In this document: piece by piece, positions 44,024 to 53,776 of the stretch | Layout of the letters: each line of letters starts with the position of its first letter | Numbering within the stretch: position 1 is the first letter of the stretch | Assembly: GCF_002954705.1 (NCBI RefSeq) | Contig: NZ_MSCO01000001.1 | Span: forward strand, 2,154,865-2,218,864 | Direction: 5' to 3' | Source: Aliivibrio sifiae | Lineage (GTDB): Bacteria > Pseudomonadota > Gammaproteobacteria > Enterobacterales > Vibrionaceae | Length of the DNA stretch: 64,000 bases | Position numbers and translations under genes: made by a program | The notes under the pieces: model-generated | Databases searched by the model: none | The model's input: the letters and a program-made list of their open reading frames with translations, nothing else | Told to the model about the DNA's origin: nothing

Positions 44024-45352
44024 TTATGCGTTCGTTTTAAATTGCTCTTCTTCTGTTGAGCCTGTTAGTGCGGTCACTGATGAATTGCCACCTTGAATGG
44101 TATTTGTCATCTTATCAAAGTAGCCTGTACCGACCTCTTGTTGGTGTGCAACAAAAGTATAGCCCTTATCCGCTGCTTCAAACTCTTTACGTTGAACCAT
44201 TTCAACATAATGACGCATTCCCTCACCTTGTGCATAAGAGTGCGCTAGTTCAAACATGTTAAACCACATGTTATGAATACCCGCTAACGTAATAAACTGG
44301 TATTTATAGCCCATATCTGCCAGCTCTTGTTGGAACTTAGCAATCGTTTCTGAATCCAGATTTTTCTCCCAGTTAAACGACGGCGAACAGTTATAGGCTA
44401 ACAGTTGATCTGGATACTCTGCATGAATCGCCTCTGCAAATTTACGCGCTTCTTCTAAACATGGCGTTGCGGTTTCACACCACACTAAATCAGCATAAGG
44501 TGAATACGCCAGACCACGAGAAATGGCTTGATCAATACCTGCGGTCACTTTATAGAAACCTTCAGCTGAACGCTCACCTTCGATGAACTCTTGATCATAA
44601 GGATCACAATCTGAGGTTAGCAAATCTGCGGCATTAGCATCGGTTCTTGCAATAACCAATGTCGTTGTGCCTGCCACATCGGCTGCTAGTCGTGCAGCTA
44701 CCAGTTTTTGAACCGCTTCTTGAGTTGGTACTAATACTTTGCCTCCCATGTGACCACATTTTTTTACTGACGCTAACTGATCTTCAAAGTGAACCCCAGC
44801 CGCACCTGATTCAATCATATTACGCATCAACTCATAGCCATTAAGTACACCACCAAAACCGGCTTCTGCATCGGCAACAATCGGAAGAAAATAATCAATT
44901 CCCTCTTCAGGTGTAGTTCCTGTTGACCATTGAATTTGATCCGCACGACGGAAGGCATTATTAATACGTTTCACTACCGAAGGTACCGAATCTACCGGGT
45001 ATAGCGATTGGTCTGGGTACATGGTCGACGCGGTGTTGTTATCCGCTGCTACTTGCCAACCTGACAAATAAATAGCTTCAATTCCCGCCTTCGCTTGTTG
45101 GACTGCTTGTCCACCCGTTAGAGCGCCAAGACAATTTACATACCCTTTTTTTGATGAGCCATTCACCAGCTCCCATAGCCTGTCAGCCCCTTTTTGTGCA
45201 ATGGTATTTTCTGGTGCAAAAGATCCTCGAAGGTTAATAACTTCTTCAGCGGTATAAGGACGAGTTACTCCATCCCAACGTGGATTTTCTGCCCAGTCTT
45301 TTTCCAATGCATCAATTTGTTGTTGGCGAGTTTGCGGTTTAAATGTCGTCAT
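44024..45352 (-). CDS. aceA: Isocitrate lyase
   Basis: AceA splits isocitrate into glyoxylate and succinate, the first step of the glyoxylate shunt. The 442-residue protein has the catalytic-loop [45 protein letters not shown] and the [13 protein letters not shown] segment. It follows aceB by 14 bases. No aceK follows. Confidence 0.97.
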   Translation of the reverse strand: MTTFKPQTRQQQIDALEKDWAENPRWDGVTRPYTAEEVINLRGSFAPENTIAQKGADRLWELVNGSSKKGYVNCLGALTGGQAVQQAKAGIEAIYLSGWQVAADNNTASTMYPDQSLYPVDSVPSVVKRINNAFRRADQIQWSTGTTPEEGIDYFLPIVADAEAGFGGVLNGYELMRNMIESGAAGVHFEDQLASVKKCGHMGGKVLVPTQEAVQKLVAARLAADVAGTTTLVIARTDANAADLLTSDCDPYDQEFIEGERSAEGFYKVTAGIDQAISRGLAYSPYADLVWCETATPCLEEARKFAEAIHAEYPDQLLAYNCSPSFNWEKNLDSETIAKFQQELADMGYKYQFITLAGIHNMWFNMFELAHSYAQGEGMRHYVEMVQRKEFEAADKGYTFVAHQQEVGTGYFDKMTNTIQGGNSSVTALTGSTEEEQFKTNA

Positions 45353-45366
45353 AATAGTTCCCTCTC

Positions 45367-46971
45367 TTATAAGTATTCATAGCCAGGTAGTGTTAAAAAG
45401 TCTGTTAGTTGATCACTGGTGGTCAATTGCTCCATCAGTTTTGCTGCTTGAGTAAATTGGCCAGAATCAAAGCGTTCTGTTCCCAATTCTTGTTCAATAA
45501 CTTTCATCTCTTCTAATAACATGGTTCTAAACAAATCAGCCGTTACAACAGCGCCTGTATCTAAGGTTTTCCCATGTTGTATCCATTGCCAAATAGACGT
45601 TCGTGATATTTCTGCCGTTGCAGCATCTTCCATTAATCCATAAATAGGCACGCAACCATTTCCAGTTATCCACGCTTCAATATATTGAACTGCCACACGA
45701 ATGTTATGTCGCATGCCCTCTTCTGTTCTCTCTCCTTCACAAGGTGCTAATAATTCTTCTGCGGTAATTGGATGGTCATTCTCTCGGCTAATATCCAGCT
45801 GGTTGATCCGCGAGCCTAAAACCTTGTCAAATTCCGCTCTTGCAGTATCAGCTAGCCCAGGATGAGCAACCCAAGTACCGTCGTGCCCATTATTGACTTC
45901 CAGTGATTTATCGGTTTGAATTTTATTTAATACCCAATCATTTTTTACCGGATCTTTCGATGGGATAAAGGCGGCCATTCCTCCCATCGCAAACGCTCCT
46001 CTTCGGTGACACGTTCTGATCAGTAATCGTGAATAGGCATTTAAAAACGGTTTTTCCATGGTCACCACTTGGCGATCAGGTAGCACGCGATCTGGATGAT
46101 TTTTTAAGGTTTTAATGTAGCTAAAAATGTAATCCCATCGGCCACAATTTAAACCAACAATGTGCTCTTTTAAGCTGTATAGGATCTCATCCATTTCAAA
46201 CACAGCAGGTAAGGTTTCAATCAATACTGTCGCTTTAATCGTACCTTGCTTTAAACCAAACTCACGCTCAGCAAAGGTAAATACATCACTCCACCACGCC
46301 GTTTCTTGGTAGGCTTGTAGTTTAGGAAGATAGAAGTACGGGCCACTGCCTTTTTTTAATGACGCCTGGTAGTTGTGATAGAAATAAAGCGCAAAATCAA
46401 ACAAAGCTCCGGGAATAGCAACACCATTAAACTGTACGTGCTTTTCAGGAAGATGCAGACCACGTACACGACAAATTAATACCGCAGGATCTTGCTTAAG
46501 CTGATATACCTTTTGAATTTGAGGGGTGGTGTATTGGATTGTGCCGTTCATTGCATCTCGAAGATTAATCTGACCATTAAGTACCGCCTCCCATGACGGT
46601 GCGAGTGAATCTTCAAAATCAGCCATGAATACTTTTACATTTGCATTCAATGCATTAATTACCATCTTTCTGTCTGTTGGGCCTGTGATCTCAACACGTC
46701 GGTCTTGAAGATCACTTGGAATACCTTGAATACTCCATTTAGATTCTCGGATTGAACGTGTTTCCGTTAAAAAATCGGGCAGTTGTCCTGCGTCTATTTT
46801 TCGCTGTCTTACTTTGCGGGTTTCTAAAAGTTCAGGAACTCGATGCGCAAACTTTTCGACAAGATGGGTAAGAAAGCGAATCGCTCCTGCACTTAATACT
46901 TCATCAACTTGAGGAAGACTCGGCCCAATAATGGATAATTCTTGTTCTTTCGTCGTCATGGTATCTGTCAT
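45367..46971 (-). CDS. aceB: Malate synthase A
   Basis: AceB condenses glyoxylate with acetyl-CoA to malate. ATG 46971 ([10 protein letters not shown]) lies eight bases after GGAGG and gives 534 residues; the TTG at 46989 would precede that site. Family motifs: [54 protein letters not shown] and a C-terminal [17 protein letters not shown]. It leads the aceBA operon. Confidence 0.97.
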   Translation of the reverse strand: MTDTMTTKEQELSIIGPSLPQVDEVLSAGAIRFLTHLVEKFAHRVPELLETRKVRQRKIDAGQLPDFLTETRSIRESKWSIQGIPSDLQDRRVEITGPTDRKMVINALNANVKVFMADFEDSLAPSWEAVLNGQINLRDAMNGTIQYTTPQIQKVYQLKQDPAVLICRVRGLHLPEKHVQFNGVAIPGALFDFALYFYHNYQASLKKGSGPYFYLPKLQAYQETAWWSDVFTFAEREFGLKQGTIKATVLIETLPAVFEMDEILYSLKEHIVGLNCGRWDYIFSYIKTLKNHPDRVLPDRQVVTMEKPFLNAYSRLLIRTCHRRGAFAMGGMAAFIPSKDPVKNDWVLNKIQTDKSLEVNNGHDGTWVAHPGLADTARAEFDKVLGSRINQLDISRENDHPITAEELLAPCEGERTEEGMRHNIRVAVQYIEAWITGNGCVPIYGLMEDAATAEISRTSIWQWIQHGKTLDTGAVVTADLFRTMLLEEMKVIEQELGTERFDSGQFTQAAKLMEQLTTSDQLTDFLTLPGYEYL

Positions 46972-47545
46972 GGTCTGCGCCTCCGGCAAAATTACATTTG
47001 TAACTAAAACACTACGAATCAGTATTCATGTTTCATCCTATTTATCGTTCTTGCTGTTTACGTCTATTACATTCTCGAAAGAGCGAATGAATTACAACCC
47101 CTACTAAAGGCTAATACTGCCTTGATATTTCAATAAGATGTCGACATAAATCAGAAAGTTGAGTTGTGAGTAAATGCTCTATAAAGAGAATTGTCAAAGT
47201 TTAATTATTACAAACTGATAACATAACCATCAGGAAATGATCTGCTATTTACGTTGTAAAATTACACAAATTAAACTTGTAAAATTGAACATGTAAAATT
47301 CACAGTTTTAATTTCACAAAGAAAACAGCGGGATAGCATAAAAAAATGATTACACTTGATCTTATTTAGAGAAGAGTAAAAAGAAAGTGGCGATATACAA
47401 CAAGAAGAGAAGAAATAAACTGGTCAGATCTGTTTGATAAGAAATATAGAAAAGTGAGAATCCGGTCACTAATTGCCCTATTATTCAAAAGTAGAAAGGC
47501 ACCTATTTAAATCAATAAATAAGTGCCTTAAGTACAAAAATAAAG
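46972..47545. promoter_or_regulatory. aceBA upstream region with TGTAAAATT repeats
   Basis: A gene-free stretch of about 570 bases between aceB and the end of oxyR, very AT-rich. TGTAAAATT occurs three times in direct orientation, at 47255-47263, 47278-47286 and 47292-47300. The first copy extends into TGTAAAATTACA, an inverted repeat of TGTAA/TTACA around AA. A regulator binding site for the glyoxylate operon is inferred; the regulator is not identified. No further ORF with a ribosome site was seen. Confidence 0.45.
47496..47529 (-). terminator. Hairpin after oxyR
   Basis: AAGGCAC, then TATTTA, pair with TAAATA and GTGCCTT, giving a 13-pair stem with single mismatches. The minus strand continues TCTACTTTTG, a poor T tract. 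It lies 16 bases past the oxyR stop. Confidence 0.6.
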
Positions 47546-48445
47546 CTATAAAATATGCTTAACAATATCAGCCAGCTGATGAAAAGCCTGTAAACGAGAA
47601 GAGCTTGGGCGCCAAACTAAGCCAATAGCTCTCGACGCTTCTTGACCCGGAGGCTCAACCACCACAAGGTTTTGGTTATCTAATAAACCATGTTTAATCG
47701 CCATTTGAGGAATAAAGGTAGTACCTAATCCATTTGCAACCATCTGAACTAAAGTATGCAGACTGGTTGCCGTGAATGGATTAATTTTTTCTTTTTTCGT
47801 CAATTTACATGCAGAGACAGCATGTTCCGTTAAACAGTGCTCTTTCTCTAATAAAAAGACGTATTCATCAGGAAGATCATCATAACGAATCGGAGTGGAA
47901 ATTGAGCGCGCTTGATCTTTACTTATGACCATCTTAAACGGGTCATGCCCTACAATTAGGCTCTCCATCCCACCGATATCAACAGGCAAAGCAAGAATAA
48001 GAACATCCAACTGACCTTGTCTCAACGCCGCTAATAAATTGGTTGTGGTGTCCTCTCTTAATAGTAGCGTCAATTGTGGATAGGTTTGATTCACTTCTTG
48101 AACTAGGTCGCACAACAAAAATGGGGCAATAGTTGGAATACAACCAACACGTAGTTGCCCTTGCATTGCATCACCTTGGCACAAGGATCCTAATTCGATT
48201 AAGTCTTGTCCTTTCGCTAATAACTCTCGTCCTTGTTCAACGACTTTTTCACCAATAGGGGTAAAAACTAATGTCTTTTTATCTCTCTCATACAATGAGC
48301 AACCAATTAATTCTTCAAGGTTTTGTATCCCTTTACTTAATGTTGATTGGCTGACAAAGCATCGTTCTGCTGCTTCACCAAAATGGCGAGTCTCATGCAG
48401 AGTAATAAAGTAGTGTAACTGTTTTAATGAAGGCCATTTGTTCAT
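47546..48445 (-). CDS. oxyR: LysR-type peroxide sensor OxyR
   Basis: OxyR activates peroxide defence when H2O2 joins two cysteines. The 299-residue LysR protein has the N-terminal HTH (HFGEAAERCFVSQSTLSKGI) and, in the effector domain, the redox pair in EKEHCLTEHAVSACKL: two Cys nine positions apart as in E. coli Cys199/Cys208. It diverges from the peroxiredoxin gene with 130 bp between, its likely target. Confidence 0.95.
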   Translation of the reverse strand: MNKWPSLKQLHYFITLHETRHFGEAAERCFVSQSTLSKGIQNLEELIGCSLYERDKKTLVFTPIGEKVVEQGRELLAKGQDLIELGSLCQGDAMQGQLRVGCIPTIAPFLLCDLVQEVNQTYPQLTLLLREDTTTNLLAALRQGQLDVLILALPVDIGGMESLIVGHDPFKMVISKDQARSISTPIRYDDLPDEYVFLLEKEHCLTEHAVSACKLTKKEKINPFTATSLHTLVQMVANGLGTTFIPQMAIKHGLLDNQNLVVVEPPGQEASRAIGLVWRPSSSRLQAFHQLADIVKHIL

Positions 48446-48575
48446 CGTTTTTCTCGATTACATCAATCTATTTAATTCGCTTTTTTCAATCATACCTTTT
48501 GTACTATAGTTTGTCCTGTTGAAACACAAAGCCAAACACGAAGTTTGGGAAATCTAATTTTTAGGAGATTCAAAA

Positions 48576-49184
48576 ATGGTACTAGTAGGTCGTCAAGCAC
48601 CAGACTTTACTGCTGCAGCTGTTCTAGGTAACGGTGAAATCGTTGATAACTTCAACTTCGCAGAATTCACTAAAGGTAAGAAAGCGGTAGTATTCTTCTA
48701 CCCACTAGACTTCACTTTCGTTTGTCCTTCAGAGTTAATCGCTTTTGACAACCGTCTAGCTGATTTCCAAGCTAAAGGCGCTGAAGTAATTGGTATCTCT
48801 ATCGATTCACAATTCTCTCACAACGCATGGCGTAACACTGCTATCGAAGATGGCGGCATTGGTCAAGTTAAGTACCCTCTAGTTGCTGACGTTAAGCACG
48901 AAATCTGTAAAGCATACGACGTTGAGCATCCAGAAGCTGGTGTTGCTTTCCGTGGTTCTTTCCTAATCGATGCTGACGGCCTTGTTCGTCACCAAGTAGT
49001 TAACGATCTTCCTTTAGGTCGTAACATCGACGAAATGCTACGTATGGTTGACGCACTAAACTTCCACGAGAAGAATGGTGAAGTTTGTCCAGCACAATGG
49101 GAAGAAGGCAAAGCAGGTATGGACGCATCTCCAAAAGGTGTTGCAGCATTCCTATCTGAACACGCTGACGACCTAAGCAAGTAA
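48576..49184 (+). CDS. Typical 2-Cys peroxiredoxin (AhpC/TSA family)
   Basis: A 202-residue peroxidase that reduces H2O2 and organic peroxides. The peroxidatic Cys is in FYPLDFTFVCPSEL near residue 50 and the resolving Cys in NGEVCPAQWEEG near 170, the eukaryote-like Prx1 arrangement with the GGIGQVKYPLVAD loop. It needs a thioredoxin-type or AhpF-type reductant; no ahpF is adjacent. LLAGGAGATTC-type ribosome site (TAGGAGATTCAAAA) precedes the ATG. Codon use looks strongly optimised, suggesting high expression. ACTATAGTTTGTC at about 48510 could be half of an OxyR site. Confidence 0.92.
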   Translation: MVLVGRQAPDFTAAAVLGNGEIVDNFNFAEFTKGKKAVVFFYPLDFTFVCPSELIAFDNRLADFQAKGAEVIGISIDSQFSHNAWRNTAIEDGGIGQVKYPLVADVKHEICKAYDVEHPEAGVAFRGSFLIDADGLVRHQVVNDLPLGRNIDEMLRMVDALNFHEKNGEVCPAQWEEGKAGMDASPKGVAAFLSEHADDLSK

Positions 49185-49309
49185 TTGCTAACATAGAGTA
49201 CTTTGCATAAAAGTACTTGAATGCACCTGATGCTCAACGGTGCATGTGGCTAGAATATTAAAAGCGTATAAACGCAGTAGCCTAAAATCAGAAAGTTTGC
49301 CTAATACTA

Positions 49310-49339
49310 AAAGCCCTGAAGTTATCTTCAGGGCTTTTT
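49310..49339 (+). terminator. Terminator after the peroxiredoxin gene
   Basis: AAAGCCCTGAA and TTCAGGGCTTT form an 11-pair perfect stem with loop GTTATC, followed by TTTTTC. Confidence 0.9.
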
Positions 49340-49465
49340 CTTTTCTATTGATAAAACTGGAAGCGGGCTCTTTGTTCTAACGCGTAATTCTGACGCCCTC
49401 TTCACACATCTAAAACTAAATATTCTTTATACTGAATCATTCTCCATTATTTCTATCTACACATC

Positions 49466-50206
49466 ATGTCTATTAAAATTGAAGTCTGTATCGATAATCT
49501 AGAATCTCTGCACAATGCTATTAATGGTGGCGCAGATCGTATTGAGCTTTGCTCCTCTCTTGCATTGGGTGGATTAACACCAAGCTTTGGCTTTATGAAA
49601 AAAGCCGCCGCTATTTCTTCTATTCCCGTTTATGCGATGATCCGTCCTCGACAAGGCGATTTTCTTTATGACAACGATGATATATCGGCAATGATTGAAG
49701 ATATCCACGCCGCAAAATTAGCCGGTCTGCAAGGTGTCGTATTTGGTGTATTAAAAGCAAATGGCGATATTGACATGCCTCTTGCTACTCGTTTAATGAA
49801 AATAGCCAGTGACAATGATTTAGGCGTTACTTTTCATCGTGCTGTTGATCAATGTTCTAATTATAAAAAAGCGATTGAAAATATTGCAGAGCTTGGATGC
49901 GAACGTATTCTGACATCAGGTCTAGCAGCTAATGCTTATGATGGTATTGATGTCCTATCTGAAATGGTAAAACTCGCCAATGGACGCTTTGACATATTAG
50001 CAGGTGCAGGTGTCACTGCTGACAATGCAAAAGAAATTATAGAAAAGACCGGTGTCACTGAAATTCATCTATCCGGTAAATCAACTCGTCCAAGTAAAAT
50101 GAAATTAGTATTAGATGGCGTGAAGATGGGAGCTGGCGATTTGGATGATTTTATTGTCCCGGTGACGGACTCTAAAAAAATTGATGCGGTAAGACAAAGC
50201 ATTTAA
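49466..50206 (+). CDS. cutC: CutC family protein
   Basis: CutC is a TIM-barrel protein linked to copper homeostasis, though its reaction is unsettled. The 246-residue product has the family segments [62 protein letters not shown], and [14 protein letters not shown]. It stands alone with terminators on both sides. Confidence 0.93.
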   Translation: MSIKIEVCIDNLESLHNAINGGADRIELCSSLALGGLTPSFGFMKKAAAISSIPVYAMIRPRQGDFLYDNDDISAMIEDIHAAKLAGLQGVVFGVLKANGDIDMPLATRLMKIASDNDLGVTFHRAVDQCSNYKKAIENIAELGCERILTSGLAANAYDGIDVLSEMVKLANGRFDILAGAGVTADNAKEIIEKTGVTEIHLSGKSTRPSKMKLVLDGVKMGAGDLDDFIVPVTDSKKIDAVRQSI

Positions 50207-50224
50207 TCAATTTAAAATACGAAT

Positions 50225-50256
50225 AAAAAGGCCTAAGAATTATCTCTGGCCTTTTT
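50225..50256. terminator. Terminator between cutC and the BOF gene
   Basis: AAAAAGGCC and GGCCTTTTT pair across a 14-base loop. The two genes converge here and both could use it. Confidence 0.8.
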
Positions 50257-50278
50257 GACACTGGGTTCAATCGAAAAA

Positions 50279-50644
50279 TTATTTTGCTAATTGCACAGTA
50301 TTTACGTCAATAGCAGTGTGTTTCCACTCTTTATCTACTTCACCTTGAATCACTAATTTTATTTCAGGAGTTGCTTCAATACCATTCCAATCACGATGAT
50401 CAATCTCAACAATCATCTCACCAGTCGCATCTTTAAATTGATATTCTTCATCACCTAATGAAGAAACAATATAACCAGTTAATGTTACTGGAGTGTCATC
50501 TTTTGCCTCTTGAGCTACTTGAACTGTATTTACTGTCACCGCACTTGGGCCGGTGAATCCACCTTTAGCAATTTGAGTGTTTTGAGCAGCAAATGCACCT
50601 GTTGATACCAATACTAATGCACTTACTAATACGATTTTTTTCAT
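50279..50644 (-). CDS. BOF-family exported protein (YgiW/YdeI type)
   Basis: A 121-residue periplasmic protein with signal peptide (MKKIVLVSALVLVSTGAFA) and a bacterial OB-fold: GGFTGPSAVTVNTVQVAQEA, TPVTLTGYIVSSLGDEEYQF and MIVEIDHRDWNG match the family. Relatives act in stress tolerance. It lies 40 bp downstream of the barrel gene on the same strand and may share its transcript. Confidence 0.88.
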   Translation of the reverse strand: MKKIVLVSALVLVSTGAFAAQNTQIAKGGFTGPSAVTVNTVQVAQEAKDDTPVTLTGYIVSSLGDEEYQFKDATGEMIVEIDHRDWNGIEATPEIKLVIQGEVDKEWKHTAIDVNTVQLAK

Positions 50645-50684
50645 TTTATTATTTCCAAATATGATTAACTTCTATAACTGCATA

Positions 50685-51320
50685 TTAAAAGTAGTAAGCT
50701 GAACTCAACATGAACGACGTAGAATTAGCTACGCTATCCGCTTGATAACTTGCTGAAGCACCTAGCGCTAGGTTTGGGATCACCATGTATTCAATACCTA
50801 CACTTGCAATCACACCTAAAGCACTTTCTGATTTAGAATTACCTGGAACATAATCCGTTGTATACTCATGATCTGTTAAATCATTTTCATATTCAGTATT
50901 TGCTGATGAATCAAATTTATATTGAGTATAAGTTAAACCTAAACCCGTTTTTAACTGTAACTTTTCATTAACATTATAGAAATACACAGGTTTAAACGTA
51001 AATTGACTTGCATCTAAATCAGCATCCCATTCACGTTCTTTAGTGTAACCAACTTTATCTGATACTAACATTTGACTACGAGAATCATCACTCTCAAATT
51101 TCTTATAACCTAATTCTAGACCAAAATCGTTAAAACGATAGCCAACAAAACCACCAAAGGCTGAACTTGAATCATCAGGATTTAATGTCACATTATCTTG
51201 TGAAAAAGTAGATGAGTAATCATGGCTCATATTCGTTACGCCATATTCTAAGCCTACGTATGGTGCAGCAAATGCGTTTGTTGATGTTGCAGCCATTAGT
51301 AAAAATAAATACTTTTTCAT
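50685..51320 (-). CDS. Outer-membrane beta-barrel protein (OmpA-like barrel)
   Basis: A 211-residue product with signal peptide (to AFA at 19), alternating amphipathic strands (PYVGLEYGVTNMSHDYS, SSAFGGFVGYRFNDFGLELG, FTFKPVYFYNVNEKLQLKTG, SALGVIASVGIEYMVIPNLA) and a terminal Phe (SSAYYF), the signal for BamA-dependent insertion. It has eight predicted strands, like AcfA/OmpW-sized barrels. Function unknown. It diverges from the first LysR gene. A mutated copy of its 5' end lies at about 51502-51534. Confidence 0.85.
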   Translation of the reverse strand: MKKYLFLLMAATSTNAFAAPYVGLEYGVTNMSHDYSSTFSQDNVTLNPDDSSSAFGGFVGYRFNDFGLELGYKKFESDDSRSQMLVSDKVGYTKEREWDADLDASQFTFKPVYFYNVNEKLQLKTGLGLTYTQYKFDSSANTEYENDLTDHEYTTDYVPGNSKSESALGVIASVGIEYMVIPNLALGASASYQADSVANSTSFMLSSAYYF

Positions 51321-51573
51321 TGTAAATTTAATCCTATCGTTATCGTGTTGGGCTTGGTCTTAATTATCAATGTGAGTACTATAAAGAAGAGATCGTGAAG
51401 GAAGTGTGAAGATTCTCTCTATCAATTTGTATCAATTCAATTAAGAATTATTAGACTCGTTCTATAGGTTTTTAAATAGCTGTAATAATTTACAGTATTT
51501 AAAAAATACATACTTTTTCATCATAAATTCAATACAATAAGAAGAGTTAACGAAGGATGCGTAAAGAATTATT
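51301..51573. repeat. Duplicated 5' end and upstream region of the barrel gene
   Basis: Bases 51301-51333 and 51502-51534 match at 28 of 33 positions; both contain, on the minus strand, ATGAAAAAGTAT plus the following codons and the bases before the ATG. A second, weaker match links 51381-51417 with 51534-51570 (GAAGAG...GAAGGA...GTGAAGA-like). The second copy ends after about 18 codons at a TAG, so it is a relic of a tandem duplicate or a reused control region in front of the LysR gene. Confidence 0.6.
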
Positions 51574-51608
51574 TAATAATTCAAATTTCAATAAGGAAGT
51601 AATTCAAT

Positions 51609-52535
51609 ATGGCTAAAGATCTCTTTGCAACATTAGACTTAAACTTACTAAGAACCTTTTTAATTCTTTCTCAAGAGCTCAATATGAGAAAAGCTTCTGA
51701 GCGTCTTTTTGTCTCTCAACCGGCCATAAGTCAAGCGCTACAAAAATTACGTAATCATTTTGATGATGAGCTTTTTATAAAAGTTCACCATGGATTAAAA
51801 GCAACCCCATTTTCTGAAGAATTAGCAGAAAACATTCACCCTTACCTTGATGGTTTATCTTCAATATTAAATAAATCTGAAAACTTTCAGCCAAGCGAAT
51901 TGCAACAAACACTAAAAATAGCGTTAGCACCTCAAGTACTAACTTGTTTATCTGGAGCTTTGTTTCATGAAATAAGAGAACAAGCACCAAATGTTGATCT
52001 CCAATTATTTAACTGGTCAATCTCAACCTTTGATGAACTAATTAAAGGAAAATTAGATATTGCGATTAATTATGATTATGACAAGGTATCTAAAGAGTTA
52101 CTCGCTAGTAATTTAATGACCGTGACAGGTTGTGTCATTATTCGAAATGATCACCCCATAAAAAAGCACGTTGCCACTCCTTATGACTTTGAGGGATATG
52201 AACTTGCCTCTTTAATAATCCCCGGTTGGAATAGCAATAAAAGTTTAGCTAGTGAAGTGCTACAACACTTAGATATTGAACATAAAGTTGGCTTTCGTTC
52301 AGAGTTACCAATGGCACTAATTGATGTTATTCAACATACAGATATGTATTTCCCATCAACTTCGTTGTTCCCAACTCATCAATATTCAGGCTTAAGACGT
52401 ATTGATCTATCTCTTGGAGATATTCCCTTAAATTATCCTATTTATAGCTATTATCACCAAAGACACAAAAAGAACCCTCTGCACACTTGGCTAAATCAGT
52501 TAATTACTGATTTATTATTAGAAGCCCACCACTAA
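51609..52535 (+). CDS. LysR-family regulator, paralogue 1
   Basis: A 308-residue LTTR with the N-terminal HTH (LNMRKASERLFVSQPAISQA) and a periplasmic-binding-like effector domain from about residue 90. AAGGAAG precedes the ATG. Its first 75 residues are nearly the same as those of the LysR at 53777-54700, while the effector halves differ widely. The shared operator reading with different ligands is inference. It diverges from the barrel gene and precedes the YadA-like gene on the same strand; either is a candidate target. Confidence 0.9.
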   Translation: MAKDLFATLDLNLLRTFLILSQELNMRKASERLFVSQPAISQALQKLRNHFDDELFIKVHHGLKATPFSEELAENIHPYLDGLSSILNKSENFQPSELQQTLKIALAPQVLTCLSGALFHEIREQAPNVDLQLFNWSISTFDELIKGKLDIAINYDYDKVSKELLASNLMTVTGCVIIRNDHPIKKHVATPYDFEGYELASLIIPGWNSNKSLASEVLQHLDIEHKVGFRSELPMALIDVIQHTDMYFPSTSLFPTHQYSGLRRIDLSLGDIPLNYPIYSYYHQRHKKNPLHTWLNQLITDLLLEAHH

Positions 52536-52723
52536 TGGCTTATTAATGATCGCAATTATATCCACAATAATAAGGGTTACTTATTATTAATATAATCACA
52601 GATGATTAGAAAGTAACCGCTACTCTCCATATTATTCATTCCATCAAACGGAAACAGATTTATCGGTAAGCAAGGATGCTCATTACTAAATCTAATTTAT
52701 GATTAATATATGAGAGTTATAAA

Positions 52724-53578
52724 ATGAAAAAAACTATTCTAGCGCTATCGTTAACGGCCATCTTTTCTTCTTCTGTTATGGCAGCAACTATTGAGAATCC
52801 AACAGAACTACCAAGCATTGATAATTCAGTGCCATCAGTTGCAGATCGACCAAGCCCAGATTTTGGAAATACGCCAAACTGGGGATTAGGCCCAACTCAA
52901 CCACCGATGGATAATTCTCCTGAGTACGGAAAACCAATGAATCCTACTCAACCACCAATGGATAACAATACACCGGAACGTCCAACACCAGATCATTCAC
53001 CTGATTGGGGAATTAATCCAGACAAACCTGTTGACCGTCCACAACCAGATGACGCTTCTCCTGATTATGGTAAAGAAATACCTACACAACCACCAGTTGA
53101 TAATAGCCCAAATCGCCCAAAACCAGACGATGCTTCTCCTGATTATGGTAAAGAAATGCCTACACAACCACCTGTAGATGACAATTCACCAGAACGTCCT
53201 GGTCCTGATTTCGGTGATACGCCAGACTGGGGGATTCCACATGTAAGTGATGGTGAACGCATCACTTCATTAGAGAATGATTTTAAAGCAATGGCTGAAG
53301 AAAATAATCGTCGCTTTAATGAACAAGATGAAAAAATCGATGGTGTTAGAGCTGGTTTACACGCCGTTGCCAATGCTCGTCCATTTGTAACAAATGGTGA
53401 GTTTGCAATCGGTGTTGGTGTTGGTTTTTCTGGCTCTAAGGAAGCATTAGCACTGGGTGGGGCTTATGGTATTAATGAACAATTAAGTGTTTCTGGTACT
53501 TTCCATTATGAATCATCAGGCAGCTACTCATCATCAGATGTTGCTGGCGGCGTTGGTCTTCAATACAGCTTTAAATAA
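52724..53578 (+). CDS. Short trimeric-autotransporter-like protein with proline-rich passenger
   Basis: A 284-residue protein. Signal peptide 1-20 (AIFSSSVMA). Residues 21-175 are low-complexity, rich in Pro, Asp, Asn, Thr, with repeats such as DASPDYGKE-(I/M)-PTQPPVD (26-residue period, 78 bp in the DNA at 53048 and 53126) and PDWG. Then a coiled coil (176-217, GERITSLENDFKAMAEENNR) and a YadA-type membrane anchor (218-284, NGEFAIGVGVGFSGSKEALA to GGVGLQYSFK). The anchor ends in Phe-Lys instead of an aromatic residue. No globular head is present. Probably a trimeric surface stalk; binding target unknown. Confidence 0.8.
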   Translation: MKKTILALSLTAIFSSSVMAATIENPTELPSIDNSVPSVADRPSPDFGNTPNWGLGPTQPPMDNSPEYGKPMNPTQPPMDNNTPERPTPDHSPDWGINPDKPVDRPQPDDASPDYGKEIPTQPPVDNSPNRPKPDDASPDYGKEMPTQPPVDDNSPERPGPDFGDTPDWGIPHVSDGERITSLENDFKAMAEENNRRFNEQDEKIDGVRAGLHAVANARPFVTNGEFAIGVGVGFSGSKEALALGGAYGINEQLSVSGTFHYESSGSYSSSDVAGGVGLQYSFK

Positions 53579-53696
53579 ATAACTCTCGCCCCACCAAGGA
53601 TTGGTAGGGCACTTTATTCTATCTATAATTTGACCTTATTTTTAACTACACAATATTCTGTCTTTGACGTGTTATCTTATGATAGCCCTTGCCTCT

Positions 53697-53720
53697 GCCT
53701 CTCATCCAGAGGCTTTTTTT
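53697..53720 (+). terminator. Terminator before LysR paralogue 2
   Basis: GCCTCT and AGAGGC pair across CATCC, followed by TTTTTTT. It closes the YadA-like transcript or acts as a leader terminator for the LysR gene. Confidence 0.75.
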
Positions 53721-53776
53721 CTTTACCATAATGCAGTTCTCTGCTCCAATGAAATAGTATTCAAAGGAGTGATATC

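Noticed and set aside
47254-47300. CRISPR-like array
   Set aside because: Units are only nine bases with unequal spacing of 14 and 23; no leader and no cas genes are present.
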